From: RGIG9041 sp045612565
GTDB taxonomy: Bacteria; Bacillota; Clostridia; Oscillospirales; QAKW01
Length of the DNA stretch: 49,302 nucleotides
Assembly (NCBI GenBank): GCA_045612565.1
Contig: JAZKZG010000046.1
Span: 1-49,302 of the forward strand
Direction of reading: 5' to 3'
The notes beneath the pieces are model-generated. The model was given only the letters and a program-made list of their open reading frames with translations. It made no database searches and was not told the origin of the DNA. A program made the translations under genes and the position numbers. This document shows positions 32,325 through 41,194 of this stretch, piece after piece (the stretch's first letter is position 1; every line of letters starts with the position of its first letter).

Positions 32325-32459
32325 GTTCCTGACATAAAGAATTATGTGGGGTCCCCACAAAACTGTGGCTTTCGTGGGGTGCTCTTTCTGATTGAAAGGT
32401 ACGGTAAAATTTTAAAGTATGACGCACCGTACCATCGGTGCGTCTTTTTGGTGTTAATT
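32325..32459 (+). ncRNA. hyd leader RNA with mutually exclusive antiterminator and terminator
   Basis: About 135 bases lie between the expected transcript start and the regulator gene. GGTACGGT (32398-32405) can pair with ACCGTACC (32426-32433); that would break the terminator stem GACGCACCG (32421-32429) / CGGTGCGTC (32436-32444) with five U residues (32445-32449). Upstream, ACATAA/TTATGT (32332-32347) makes a hairpin, and CCCCAC (32353-32358) can pair with GTGGGG (32374-32379) or, as CCACA/TGTGG, with an inner segment. CTTTC/GAAAG (32384-32398) would hide part of the antiterminator. This is the architecture of an attenuator or riboswitch; I do not recognise its class. Confidence 0.7.
32421..32449 (+). 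terminator. Regulated intrinsic terminator in the hyd leader
   Basis: Nine-base-pair stem GACGCACCG / CGGTGCGTC, 6-base loop, T5. It stands ten bases before the first gene of the operon, so it must be overcome for expression. Confidence 0.85.
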
Positions 32460-32702
32460 ATGGAAACAAGAGTTGCAATCATAGGAATAATACTCGAGGA
32501 CAAGGCGTCGGTACCAAGCCTTAACGCGCTTTTGTCCGAGTACGGAGAGTATATAATAGGCAGAATGGGCATTCCGTACGAAAAAAAGAACATAAATATT
32601 GTATCAATAGCAATTGATGCACCGCAAAACGAGATCTCGGCACTCACCGGCAAAATCGGACGTCTTGCGGGAGTCAGTGTAAAGACGGCGTATTCAAAAT
32701 GA
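32460..32702 (+). CDS. TM1266-family iron-only hydrogenase system regulator
   Basis: An 80-residue ferredoxin-like (ACT/NikR-type) protein: RVAIIGIILEDKASVPSLN, then IIGRMGIPYEKKNINIVSIAI and TGKIGRLAGVSVKTAYSK. This family is found almost always next to hydE/hydG/hydF and is named for the [FeFe]-hydrogenase system, though its ligand is unknown. The ATG at 32460 gives the usual length; an in-frame start at 32346 would translate through the attenuator hairpin and is rejected. The Shine-Dalgarno (GGTG) is weak. The stop overlaps the hydE start (ATGA). Confidence 0.9.
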   Translation: METRVAIIGIILEDKASVPSLNALLSEYGEYIIGRMGIPYEKKNINIVSIAIDAPQNEISALTGKIGRLAGVSVKTAYSK

Positions 32703-33733
32703 GAGAATTACTTGATAAACTAAATAAAAATAAAAATTTAAACCTTTCAGAGTACCAAAGGCTTATAGACGGCTTTAATCCCGACACGGCAGAGTATGCA
32801 AAAGTCCTTGCAAAAGAGGCGAACGTATACGGTAACACCGTTTTTATCCGCGGTCTTATTGAGATTTCAAACATCTGCAAAAATGACTGCCTTTATTGTG
32901 GTATACGTGCATCAAACAAAAAGTGCGAACGGTTTCGGCTTACAAAAGACGATATAATGTCTTGCTGTAAAAAGGGATACTCCCTCGGTTTTCGCACCTT
33001 TGTAATGCAGGGCGGTGAGGACGGATATTTCAGTGATGATGTTGTTTGCGACATTGTGCGCGATATAAAAGCCACTTACCCCGACTGCGCAGTGACTTTG
33101 TCACTGGGTGAGCGTACATATGACAGCTATAAAAAACTTCGTGATGCGGGTGCTGACCGCTATTTACTCCGTCACGAAACCGCAGACAAAGAGCATTATG
33201 AAAAACTGCACCCAAAATCAATGTCATTTGACAACAGAATGAAATGTCTGTACGAATTAAAAACCCTTGGTTTTCAGGTTGGTTGCGGATTTATGGTGGG
33301 TTCACCGCACCAAACATCAAAAACACTTGCAAAGGATTTAAAGTTCATTGAAGAGTTTAAACCTCAGATGTGCGGAATAGGTCCGTATCTTCCCCACCGT
33401 GACACACCGTTCAAAAACGAGAGGGCGGGAGATACAGAACTCACACTTTATCTTTTGTCAATAATCCGCATAATGCACCCAAACATCTTGCTCCCCGCCA
33501 CCACCGCACTCGGCACTGCGTCGGCTGACGGACGAGAACGCGGTATACTTGCGGGTGCAAACGTCATTATGCCAAACCTGTCACCCGATACAACCCGTGA
33601 CAAATACGAATTATATAACAACAAACTGTCAACAGGCGCCGAGGGTGCAAACGGCATAGACTTACTTAAACAAAAAATGAATAAAATAGGATATACCATA
33701 GAGATTACGAGAGGAGATTATAAAAATGTATAA
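32699..33733 (+). CDS. hydE: [FeFe]-hydrogenase maturase HydE
   Basis: A 344-residue radical SAM enzyme. The cluster motif CKNDCLYCG (CxxxCxxC) is at about residues 61-68, in the HydE/BioB context GLIEISNICKNDCLYCGIRA. VMQGGEDGYF, LSLGERTYDSY and YLLRHETADKEHYEKLHP are typical for the family. It acts with HydG to build the diiron subcluster, probably supplying the dithiolate bridge. It overlaps the regulator by four bases and hydG by eight. Confidence 0.96.
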   Translation: MRELLDKLNKNKNLNLSEYQRLIDGFNPDTAEYAKVLAKEANVYGNTVFIRGLIEISNICKNDCLYCGIRASNKKCERFRLTKDDIMSCCKKGYSLGFRTFVMQGGEDGYFSDDVVCDIVRDIKATYPDCAVTLSLGERTYDSYKKLRDAGADRYLLRHETADKEHYEKLHPKSMSFDNRMKCLYELKTLGFQVGCGFMVGSPHQTSKTLAKDLKFIEEFKPQMCGIGPYLPHRDTPFKNERAGDTELTLYLLSIIRIMHPNILLPATTALGTASADGRERGILAGANVIMPNLSPDTTRDKYELYNNKLSTGAEGANGIDLLKQKMNKIGYTIEITRGDYKNV

Positions 33734-35168
33734 CCCTAAATCATTAAAAGCAGAAGAATTTATAAATGACCAAGAGATCCTTGACACAATTGCCTATGCT
33801 GAGGCAAACAAAAATAATGTAGAACTTATCGACTCAATACTCGAAAAAGCACGTCCCAGAAAAACCGAAACAGGCTGGACATGTGCGGGTCTTAACCATC
33901 GCGAAGCATCGGTATTACTTGCTTGTGACATCCCCGAAAAAACCGAGGAGATGTTCAAACTCGCCGAAGAGATAAAACTCGCATTCTACGGCAACCGAAT
34001 CGTTATGTTTGCACCGCTTTATCTTTCAAACTACTGTGTAAACGGCTGTGTTTATTGCCCATATCACTTAAAAAATAAAAATATTGCACGTAAAAAACTG
34101 ACACAGGAAGAAGTACGCAAAGAGGTTATCGCACTTCAGGATATGGGTCACAAGCGCCTTGCTATCGAGGCGGGTGAACACCCCGTTGAAAACCCGATTG
34201 AATACATACTCGAGTGCATTGACACCATCTATAGCATCAAGCACAAAAACGGTGCGATCCGCCGCGTCAATGTCAACATCGCAGCAACAACTGTCGAAAA
34301 CTACAAAAAACTAAAAGACGCAGGTATTGGCACCTACATTCTTTTCCAGGAAACATACCACAAGGAAAGCTACCTTGAGCTTCACCCCACAGGACCAAAG
34401 CACGATTATGATTATCATACCGAGGCTATGGACCGCGCGATGCAGGGCGGTATTGACGATGTGGGTCTCGGCGTACTTTTCGGTCTTGAACTGTATAAGT
34501 ATGAGTTTGCGGGACTACTTATGCACGCAGAACATCTTGAGGCAGTTCACGGCGTAGGTCCGCACACAATCAGCGTTCCGCGTCTTAAAAAAGCCGACGA
34601 TATCGACCCCACTCAGTTTGATAACGGTATCTCAGACGAGATGTTTGAAAAGATCATCGCTTGTATCAGAATTGCTGTACCCTACACGGGTATGATTATC
34701 TCAACACGCGAAAGCGAACAGGTACGCGGACGTGCGCTTTCAATCGGCATTTCGCAGATAAGCGGTGCATCACGTACTTCTGTAGGCGGTTATACCGAGG
34801 AGGAACGCCCCCACGATTCAGAGCAGTTTGACGTGTCCGACCAGAGAACACTCGACGAGGTTGTAAACTGGATGATAAAACTCGGCTACATTCCGTCATT
34901 CTGTACCGCGTGCTACCGCGAAGGCAGAACAGGTGACCGCTTTATGCAACTTTGCAAGAGCGGACAAATTCAAAACTGCTGTCACCCTAACGCACTTATG
35001 ACACTCACAGAGTATCTTATCGACTATGCGTCAGAGGATACAAAAAAAGTGGGATTTGAACTTATCGACAAAGAACTCGACAAAATTCCAAACGAAAAAG
35101 TACGCGCAATTGCAAAACAAAATATAGAGGATATAAAGTCGTCAAACAGACGCGACTTCAGATTTTAA
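33726..35168 (+). CDS. hydG: [FeFe]-hydrogenase maturase HydG (tyrosine lyase)
   Basis: A 480-residue radical SAM enzyme that splits tyrosine into p-cresol and dehydroglycine, the source of the CO and CN ligands of the H-cluster. The SAM cluster motif CVNGCVYCPYHLKN is near residue 100. The C-terminal auxiliary cluster ligands appear in SFCTACYREGRTGDRFM (CxxC) and QNCCHPNALMT. GAGGAGA precedes the ATG at 33726. The order regulator-E-G-F is that of compact maturation operons in Clostridia. The catalytic hydrogenase is not in this window. Confidence 0.97.
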   Translation: MYNPKSLKAEEFINDQEILDTIAYAEANKNNVELIDSILEKARPRKTETGWTCAGLNHREASVLLACDIPEKTEEMFKLAEEIKLAFYGNRIVMFAPLYLSNYCVNGCVYCPYHLKNKNIARKKLTQEEVRKEVIALQDMGHKRLAIEAGEHPVENPIEYILECIDTIYSIKHKNGAIRRVNVNIAATTVENYKKLKDAGIGTYILFQETYHKESYLELHPTGPKHDYDYHTEAMDRAMQGGIDDVGLGVLFGLELYKYEFAGLLMHAEHLEAVHGVGPHTISVPRLKKADDIDPTQFDNGISDEMFEKIIACIRIAVPYTGMIISTRESEQVRGRALSIGISQISGASRTSVGGYTEEERPHDSEQFDVSDQRTLDEVVNWMIKLGYIPSFCTACYREGRTGDRFMQLCKSGQIQNCCHPNALMTLTEYLIDYASEDTKKVGFELIDKELDKIPNEKVRAIAKQNIEDIKSSNRRDFRF

Positions 35169-35169
35169 T

Positions 35170-36336
35170 ATGAATACACAAGCTAATGCAGACAGAATAC
35201 ATATAGGCTTTTTCGGTCTTCGTAACGCGGGTAAATCAAGCGTTGTAAACGCGGTTACGGGCCAAAATCTTGCGCTCGTGTCCGATACAAAAGGCACCAC
35301 CACTGACCCTGTAAAAAAAGCGATGGAACTGTTGCCCCTCGGTCCCGTAGTCATAATCGACACCCCCGGTATAGACGACGAGGGCGAACTCGGAAAAATG
35401 CGTGTTGCACGTGCTTATGACACACTCAACACCATTGACGTTGCAATACTCGTGACCGAAAACACCGAACTTTCGCCCGAAGAAACAAAACTTTTACAAA
35501 AAATAGAGCAAAAAAGCATCCCTCACCTTGTAGTACACAACAAAGCCGATATCATATTACACCAAGGCTTTGCCGTGTCGGCAAAAACGGGTGAAGGAAT
35601 AAACGAACTAAAAGACAAAATCGCGGCACTCGCCAAATCAGAAAAAAGTGACAAAAAAATTGTCGGCGACCTGCTGAACGCGGGTGACGTCATCGTGCTT
35701 GTTACTCCCATCGATGCTTCGGCACCAAAAGGCAGACTTATTTTACCGCAACAGCAGACAATTCGCGATATTTTAGATGCCGACTGTATTGCGGTTGTGT
35801 GCAAAGACACCGAATTGGAATCAACTTTGCAAAAAATTACGCCCAAAATGGTTGTTACCGACTCACAGGCGTTTGGCAAAGTGAGCAAAATTGTGCCTGA
35901 GTATATTCCGCTCACATCATTTTCAATTTTATTTGCACGGTATAAGGGCGATCTTAAAACAGTGGTTGAGGGCGCAGTAGCGCTCGACAGTCTTAAAAAC
36001 GGCGATACGGTACTCATTTCCGAGGGCTGTACCCACCACCGTCAGTGCGAAGATATCGGCACAGTAAAAATGCCAAACTGGATTAAAAAGTATACCGGCA
36101 AGGACATAAACTTCGAGTTTACGTCAGGCGGAGAATTCCCCGAAGATTTGTCTCGCTTTGCGTGTGTAGTACACTGCGGAGGATGTATGCTAACCCCACG
36201 CCAGATGAAATACCGCATCGGCAACGCGGAAGATAAACAGATACCCATTACCAATTACGGTATTGCAATCGCACATATGAACGGAATTTTAAAGCGCTCT
36301 GTTGCGCCTTTTTCCGATATTGCAAAATTATTTTAA
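35170..36336 (+). CDS. hydF: [FeFe]-hydrogenase maturation GTPase HydF
   Basis: A 388-residue scaffold GTPase. The N-terminal domain has P-loop GLRNAGKSSVVNAVTG, the switch region TKGTTTDP, IDTPGIDDEG and HNKAD. The C-terminal part holds the ligands of its [4Fe-4S] cluster: CTHHRQCEDIG and VVHCGGCM (the CxH...HCxxC pattern). It accepts the diiron precursor from HydE/HydG and transfers it to the apo-hydrogenase. It starts one base after hydG without a clear ribosome binding site, so translation is probably coupled. A GC-rich terminator follows. Confidence 0.97.
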   Translation: MNTQANADRIHIGFFGLRNAGKSSVVNAVTGQNLALVSDTKGTTTDPVKKAMELLPLGPVVIIDTPGIDDEGELGKMRVARAYDTLNTIDVAILVTENTELSPEETKLLQKIEQKSIPHLVVHNKADIILHQGFAVSAKTGEGINELKDKIAALAKSEKSDKKIVGDLLNAGDVIVLVTPIDASAPKGRLILPQQQTIRDILDADCIAVVCKDTELESTLQKITPKMVVTDSQAFGKVSKIVPEYIPLTSFSILFARYKGDLKTVVEGAVALDSLKNGDTVLISEGCTHHRQCEDIGTVKMPNWIKKYTGKDINFEFTSGGEFPEDLSRFACVVHCGGCMLTPRQMKYRIGNAEDKQIPITNYGIAIAHMNGILKRSVAPFSDIAKLF

Positions 36337-36342
36337 TAGAGC

Positions 36343-36380
36343 GTAGGGGAGGGCACGTATACCCTCCCCTACAGAATTTT
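36343..36380 (+). terminator. Terminator of the hyd operon
   Basis: GTAGGGGAGGG (36343-36353) and CCCTCCCCTAC (36362-36372), 11-bp stem, 8-base loop, then AGAATTTTT. Confidence 0.85.
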
Positions 36381-36390
36381 TCTTAAAAAT

Positions 36391-36427
36391 TGTAACCAGA
36401 TACGCTTCACAGTACATCATATAAGTG
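36391..36427 (+). promoter_or_regulatory. ECF-type promoter of sigma module 1
   Basis: TGTAACC has AAC at 36394-36396; after 17 bases comes ACAT (36414-36417), two bases, then TATAAGTG (36420-36427). The same elements with identical spacing precede modules 2 and 3. An AAC-centred -35 box is typical of ECF sigma targets, and no sigma-A spacing fits. Confidence 0.75.
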
Positions 36428-36445
36428 GAAGGGAGTGAACAGTCT

Positions 36446-36910
36446 ATGAATTTAAGTGCACTTATAAACGAACTATCACCCACAATCTATAGATTTTTAC
36501 TGTCACGCACACGTGACGAGGATACAGCACAGGAACTGACGCAACAAGTGTTTTTAATACTGTTTGAGAAGCGTCCACGCTTTGAATGCAAAGCACAGTT
36601 AAAGGTGTGGCTTATTAAATGTGCAAAAATGACCTTTGCCAACTACATAAAGCGTCATGAAAATTCAAAAACCGTTCCACTCGATTTGGCAAGAGAAATT
36701 GCCGTCACCGATAAGTCGCTTTTTGAATTCAAAGAACTGTTATCTGCCCTACCCGCTAACTTATATGATGTAACAATACTCTATTATATTGAAGATATGA
36801 AAACCGCCGATATCGCAAAAGCGCTGTCGATTTCGCATTCAAACGTCAAAATACGGCTATCACGCGCAAGAGATATCCTTAAAAAAATATATAAGGAGGA
36901 AATACTGTGA
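36446..36910 (+). CDS. ECF-type sigma factor, module 1
   Basis: A 154-residue sigma-70 family protein with only regions 2 and 4. Region 2 (about 10-70): DTAQELTQQVFLILFEKRPRF and LKVWLIKCAKMTFANYIKRH; region 4 (about 100-150): YDVTILYYIEDMKTADIAKAL and SHSNVKIRLSRARDILKKIY with the HTH. The start is the ATG at 36446, with AGGGAGTGA seven bases before; an in-frame GTG at 36425 lies inside the promoter element. The last codons (KIYKEEIL) contain the AAGGAGG ribosome binding site of the next gene, which begins with GTG overlapping this stop. It resembles the sigma factors of modules 2 and 3 but differs in many region-2 residues. Confidence 0.9.
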   Translation: MNLSALINELSPTIYRFLLSRTRDEDTAQELTQQVFLILFEKRPRFECKAQLKVWLIKCAKMTFANYIKRHENSKTVPLDLAREIAVTDKSLFEFKELLSALPANLYDVTILYYIEDMKTADIAKALSISHSNVKIRLSRARDILKKIYKEEIL

Positions 36911-38784
36911 AGTTTGACAATTTAAAAAACATAAAACCAAAAAACATAAAAGTTGATACTGCTGATGAAAATTATGTTAATTACCTTTGTTCTTTACCCC
37001 AAGACAAGCCCAAAAAACAGATATGGACAGCGGTTGGCACAGCCGCTGCGGCTGTTATCATTATATTAGGAGTAAGTTTCTGGGCAATAATCGGTCGCGG
37101 AATACGCGGTACTCATCAAGTTCACGAGGAGTTTTTAACCCCTGCCGCCACCAACAGCGAGAGTGTTGAAATAACAGATGAGATGCAAGAGCAATTTGAC
37201 TTAATGATGCACCAATCACACTATTTTGCACTGCCTGTTTTTAAACGCGGCGAACTCCCCTCGCAAAAAGCAATTCTGGACTATATCTACTATATCAAAA
37301 CCCCCGCAAAAAGCGACTGGATAATAACACCGAGCGAATTAAACGACATTACGTTTGACTTGTTCGGAGTAAAATCGAATTTTACATCAGGCACGAGTTA
37401 TGACAGTCCGTATACAATAAACGTGAGTTACGCCGGGCAGCAACTTTTTTCGTTCATCCGTTCAAAACTCGATGACGGCACACCGATTATAACGCTCACA
37501 TACGGCGAAGATGACACAAGTGTCACCACACTCTCGTATGTACCCAAATCCGATTTTGAACCCGATTATTTCATAGAACACACAATAGAAAATACAGTAT
37601 ATGTTAAAAAGACCGAAAAACCTTTCGAAGAAGAGAGTATCTATAAAGTAAAAGGTGACCTTGCAGACGAACTTCTGGACATTGTAAGGGTGGCATCAAA
37701 GTCAAAAGACAGTGACATCTGTTATTGCGCACCCACATATAAGATTGGGTTTAACGGCATAGAATACAAAGTTGTAACAGGCGGCGACAAATATAAGTCG
37801 CACATCGTTTACAAATCGGGTCTGGAGGGTACAATAAACCACACACTGACCGACATCGAATATCAAAGGCTTGAAAAAGCACTCGAAAAATGTATCGTTG
37901 ACAAAAACTTTACAGAAAAGAAAACACTAAAATACAAAACAAAAGACAGCGAAGTCAAAGTTTCGGTTGACAGTGACTGCGAAAAATACAAGGAAGGCAT
38001 ATACACAATAAACGGTGACGATGCCAAGACGCTTATACGGTTACTCGAAGAGAAAAGTTATGTATATGACCAGGCAGAATTGGCTACAGGAGTATCAATA
38101 CAAATCGGCAAAAAGCAATATACTCTCAACACCGATGATATGCCGTTTATTCAAAACAGTTGCGGAAGATACCCGCTGACTGACGATACCGAAATAATAC
38201 CGCTTATTGAAAAGTATATTAAACCTCAGTTCAAAAACGTTATTGAGAGTGAATTTCAGTCACTTGCAACCAAATACTGCTTTGAAAAAATGTATGATTT
38301 TGACCGCGGAACAATCCCCGACTATTACGTGGCAAAATACTATATTGCCGCATACTACAGACAAAATCAGAGCAAAGATACTCTTGATATGTACGAGGGT
38401 GCCGAACACAGATTAATTTACGGTTATCCCACCGATATCTATAACAAATATATGACCGAACTTTTCGGCAAAAGCAATCTCCCCGATAACGTGACACTTT
38501 TAAAAGATGTACCATGGCCAAAATACAATACTATCGGGATTGTAAAAGCCGATGACGGCTCACTTTTTGTACCGATAGAAACAGAAGGCGGACTTGATTA
38601 CACATATTACTTTGATTCGGCAACCGAGGGCAAATATAACGGACAAAAAACCGTTACAATCGAGTATAGAGTAACATATGGTGATATACTTACAGACGGC
38701 GGAACACAAAAACGCAGTGTCACCTATACAACCGACGACGGAATAAACCCAAAACATTTTATAGAACACAAAACAATTGAATAG
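36907..38784 (+). CDS. Membrane anti-sigma-like sensor, module 1
   Basis: A 625-residue protein: a cytoplasmic N terminus of about 38 residues (FDNLKNIKPKNIKVD, YVNYLCSLPQDKPKK), one membrane span with the shared FWAIIGRGIRG end (about 40-66), and an ectodomain of some 560 residues. A proximal ectodomain part (LPVFKRGELPSQKAILDYIY, NDITFDLFGV) is similar in all three modules; the rest diverges. The GTG start overlaps the sigma gene, the usual arrangement of a sigma/anti-sigma pair. No zinc-binding HxxxCxxC motif is present, so the sigma-binding part would be a short non-ZAS helix pair. Role as an anti-sigma factor is inferred from context. Confidence 0.75.
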   Translation: MKFDNLKNIKPKNIKVDTADENYVNYLCSLPQDKPKKQIWTAVGTAAAAVIIILGVSFWAIIGRGIRGTHQVHEEFLTPAATNSESVEITDEMQEQFDLMMHQSHYFALPVFKRGELPSQKAILDYIYYIKTPAKSDWIITPSELNDITFDLFGVKSNFTSGTSYDSPYTINVSYAGQQLFSFIRSKLDDGTPIITLTYGEDDTSVTTLSYVPKSDFEPDYFIEHTIENTVYVKKTEKPFEEESIYKVKGDLADELLDIVRVASKSKDSDICYCAPTYKIGFNGIEYKVVTGGDKYKSHIVYKSGLEGTINHTLTDIEYQRLEKALEKCIVDKNFTEKKTLKYKTKDSEVKVSVDSDCEKYKEGIYTINGDDAKTLIRLLEEKSYVYDQAELATGVSIQIGKKQYTLNTDDMPFIQNSCGRYPLTDDTEIIPLIEKYIKPQFKNVIESEFQSLATKYCFEKMYDFDRGTIPDYYVAKYYIAAYYRQNQSKDTLDMYEGAEHRLIYGYPTDIYNKYMTELFGKSNLPDNVTLLKDVPWPKYNTIGIVKADDGSLFVPIETEGGLDYTYYFDSATEGKYNGQKTVTIEYRVTYGDILTDGGTQKRSVTYTTDDGINPKHFIEHKTIE

Positions 38785-38785
38785 C

Positions 38786-38811
38786 AAAACGGGAGGGTAT
38801 CCTCCCGTTTT
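38786..38811 (+). terminator. Terminator of sigma module 1
   Basis: AAAACGGGAGG (38786-38796) and CCTCCCGTTTT (38801-38811) with a 4-base loop, then TAATTT. Confidence 0.9.
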
Positions 38812-38849
38812 AATTTGCATCACTTTTTGAAATTTGTTATAATTTTTTT

Positions 38850-38884
38850 GAACCAAACACAGTTTTGTTTACATTTTATAGGTG
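38850..38884 (+). promoter_or_regulatory. ECF-type promoter of sigma module 2
   Basis: TTGAACC with AAC at 38851-38853, 17 bases, ACAT (38871-38874), two bases, TATAGGTG (38877-38884). Layout identical to modules 1 and 3. Confidence 0.75.
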
Positions 38885-38900
38885 AGAGGAGGATGAGGAA

Positions 38901-39374
38901 ATGAACTCAAACGATTTTGATGCCGTTTTAAACGAATATTGGCAGATGGTATACAGATTTTGTCTTGCACACATAAAAAACGAAGATTTATCACGCGATA
39001 TATGCGGTGAGGTGTTTTTGATTTTGTGCAAAAAACAGCCCGACTTTAAAAGCCTTGATGCACTTCGGATATGGCTTATAAAAACTGCTCGGTATGTTAT
39101 TTCAAACCAGCGAAAACTCTCACACAACACCAAAAACATACCGCTTGACGAAGTGAGCAATGTTTCGATAACCGATCCTCTTGCGTTTGAGTTTTGTGAC
39201 CTTCTTTCAAAACTCCCTCAAAAACTTTGCGATGTCGCTATACTATACTACATAGACGATATGGATGTATGCAACGTTGCAAAAGCACTTGGTATCCCCG
39301 AAGGGACAGTCAAATCACGTCTTTCACGTGCAAGAAATACCCTTGAAAAAATATATAAGGAGGAGATACTGTGA
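38901..39374 (+). CDS. ECF-type sigma factor, module 2
   Basis: A 157-residue sigma factor with regions 2 and 4: DLSRDICGEVFLILCKKQPDF and LRIWLIKTARYVISNQRK; then CDVAILYYIDDMDVCNVAKAL and PEGTVKSRLSRARNTLEKIY. The conserved linker (PLDEVSNVSITDPLAFEF) is shared with modules 1 and 3. ATG at 38901 follows GAGGAGGATGAGG. The stop overlaps the GTG of the anti-sigma-like gene, and the AAGGAGG of that gene is encoded in the last codons. Confidence 0.9.
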   Translation: MNSNDFDAVLNEYWQMVYRFCLAHIKNEDLSRDICGEVFLILCKKQPDFKSLDALRIWLIKTARYVISNQRKLSHNTKNIPLDEVSNVSITDPLAFEFCDLLSKLPQKLCDVAILYYIDDMDVCNVAKALGIPEGTVKSRLSRARNTLEKIYKEEIL

Positions 39375-41140
39375 ACCTTAAAGAATTTAAAAATGTAACA
39401 ACAAAACCGTGCGATATAGAATTTGATAAAAACTATCTTGAAAAACTGTCACAGCTTCCAAAAACAGCACCAAAACGGCACACGTTTGAGATAATTTCTA
39501 CTGTTGCGGCGGCTGTTCTGATTGTTGTTGCTGTCGGTATCTGGGCAATCATCGGCAGAGGTATACGCGCAAACACGGTGGATGTTGTTGGGGGAAGTTA
39601 CACAGAAGTCCCTGTAACAGACGAACTTAATGCAAAACTGAATATGGAGTTGTTTGGCAAATACGATGTATTTTGCTTTAGAGAATTTGACGAAAAAAAT
39701 CCTCTGTCGGAACACGAACTTTTACAGATAAACCGATATGCAAAAAACGCAATAACAGTAAATGATCCGGTAACACACAGCGAGTATACAACAAACGCCA
39801 ACGGTGAAGTGGCATATGTTACAGGCAAAATGATAAATGACTATGCCGAAAAGATGTTTGGCATTACACCTGCCCACGATTTTGCAATATACGGCTGTGT
39901 TATAGAACTCGGAGATGTTGACTATGCAGGTGCCAAAGTTGACAAAATATCAACAGAAGACCTATCTGACGGCACCAAAAAAATACGTATTGAATACAAC
40001 GATTTTACACGCTTACGTGTGCTTGAATATATAGGTACAGACCTTTTTACGCCGATACGTTTTACAGCGTTTTACCGAGACGACACCGAACTTTTAAAAG
40101 ACTATGCCGATGTAGAAATCTACAAAGTGCTGTGTAACGAACTCGACAACGACAAAAACATTGAAAGTTATCTTTTGTATATAAGCGAGGCACCTACAAA
40201 AACTAAGCAAGGCTACAGTGCAAAAATCATACTCGATTATTCATTTACCGACGGCAAACCGCACAGCATCCTGGGCAGCATTAATGAATATAAAGACAAA
40301 CAAACTGCAGAGATCGTATGTGAATTTAAAAAGACCCAAGATGGTCATTTAAAACTTATTAAAGAAAACGGCGAGGACAACAAGCCAACATTTACAAACG
40401 TTACAAAATGGTACGAGGAACGCTCGGAAAAAATCCTCAAAGAATATATAAATAACCCCGACAAAAACAAACCCAAACCCACCAATGCCAATCCAAAAAC
40501 AAAGGAATTTGAGTTTTTGGGTAAAAAATATAATCTCAATTTAAAAGAAACCATATACCAAAGAAATTCCTGGATGATGTATCGATATACCGACGGCAGT
40601 GGTACAGCATTTACCTTTGACGAAAACGGCGAACTTTTAGAGTATGAATACGGCGGCACCCCAATAAACTCGGGCACTGTCACAAAGGATGATGCGAAAA
40701 AAATTGCAAAAGATTTTGCTCAAAAAATGTATGGCGACCAGTTTGATGACTATGTTTTTTACGAATTTTACGAATACGCTCCGAGCGGTCCCGCTGAAAG
40801 TTACAACTTTTCATTTACCAAAAGATACGGCAAGGATAAATCGCTAAACGGCGAATGCTGTTCTGTATCAATAAAAATTAACGGCGATGTTCTGGAATGC
40901 GGCATAAAAGATTTATACGAATTTAAAAAATATGATTTGTCAATTTTTGAAAACATAACACACGCTGATATTGAGGAAAAAGTTTTGTCGTCATTTGCCC
41001 AAAGCGACGACTATACCTATGAGATTGAAAACGGTCATATTGCTTTTATTGACGGCAAGAATATAATTTCCGTGGGGATAATTCAAACACATAAAAGCGG
41101 TGGCTCTGCAGGTATTATGCGATACCTGGAAGTAACGTAA
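39371..41140 (+). CDS. Membrane anti-sigma-like sensor, module 2
   Basis: A 589-residue protein: short cytoplasmic segment (LKEFKNVTTKPCDIEFD, YLEKLSQLPKTAPKR), a membrane span ending IWAIIGRGIRA, and an ectodomain. The membrane-proximal part resembles modules 1 and 3. At about 340-380 there is a Lys/Pro/Asn-rich hinge (NPDKNKPKPTNANPKTK); the C-terminal 200 residues begin with VTKDDAKKIAKDFAQKMYG and look like PepSY/YcdB-type repeats, which often bind or inhibit peptidases. GTG start and overlap as in the other modules. Anti-sigma function is inferred. Confidence 0.75.
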   Translation: MNLKEFKNVTTKPCDIEFDKNYLEKLSQLPKTAPKRHTFEIISTVAAAVLIVVAVGIWAIIGRGIRANTVDVVGGSYTEVPVTDELNAKLNMELFGKYDVFCFREFDEKNPLSEHELLQINRYAKNAITVNDPVTHSEYTTNANGEVAYVTGKMINDYAEKMFGITPAHDFAIYGCVIELGDVDYAGAKVDKISTEDLSDGTKKIRIEYNDFTRLRVLEYIGTDLFTPIRFTAFYRDDTELLKDYADVEIYKVLCNELDNDKNIESYLLYISEAPTKTKQGYSAKIILDYSFTDGKPHSILGSINEYKDKQTAEIVCEFKKTQDGHLKLIKENGEDNKPTFTNVTKWYEERSEKILKEYINNPDKNKPKPTNANPKTKEFEFLGKKYNLNLKETIYQRNSWMMYRYTDGSGTAFTFDENGELLEYEYGGTPINSGTVTKDDAKKIAKDFAQKMYGDQFDDYVFYEFYEYAPSGPAESYNFSFTKRYGKDKSLNGECCSVSIKINGDVLECGIKDLYEFKKYDLSIFENITHADIEEKVLSSFAQSDDYTYEIENGHIAFIDGKNIISVGIIQTHKSGGSAGIMRYLEVT

Positions 41141-41150
41141 AATACTAACG

Positions 41151-41180
41151 AAAAGGCTTCTTACTGAAGCCTTTTTTATT
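41151..41180 (+). terminator. Terminator of sigma module 2
   Basis: AAAAGGCTTC (41151-41160) and GAAGCCTTTT (41166-41175) with a TTACT loop and a T-rich tail. Confidence 0.9.
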
Positions 41181-41194
41181 TTATTAATAAATAT

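Noticed and set aside
32344..32388. Short leader peptide reading frame (15 codons) in the hyd leader
   Set aside because: No Shine-Dalgarno lies before the ATG, and the codons show no run of a single amino acid that would suit ribosome-mediated attenuation. RNA pairing explains the region better.
32346..32459. N-terminal extension of the hydrogenase regulator
   Set aside because: It would be translated through the attenuator and terminator hairpins and adds 38 residues unlike the family; the ATG at 32460 gives the usual length.
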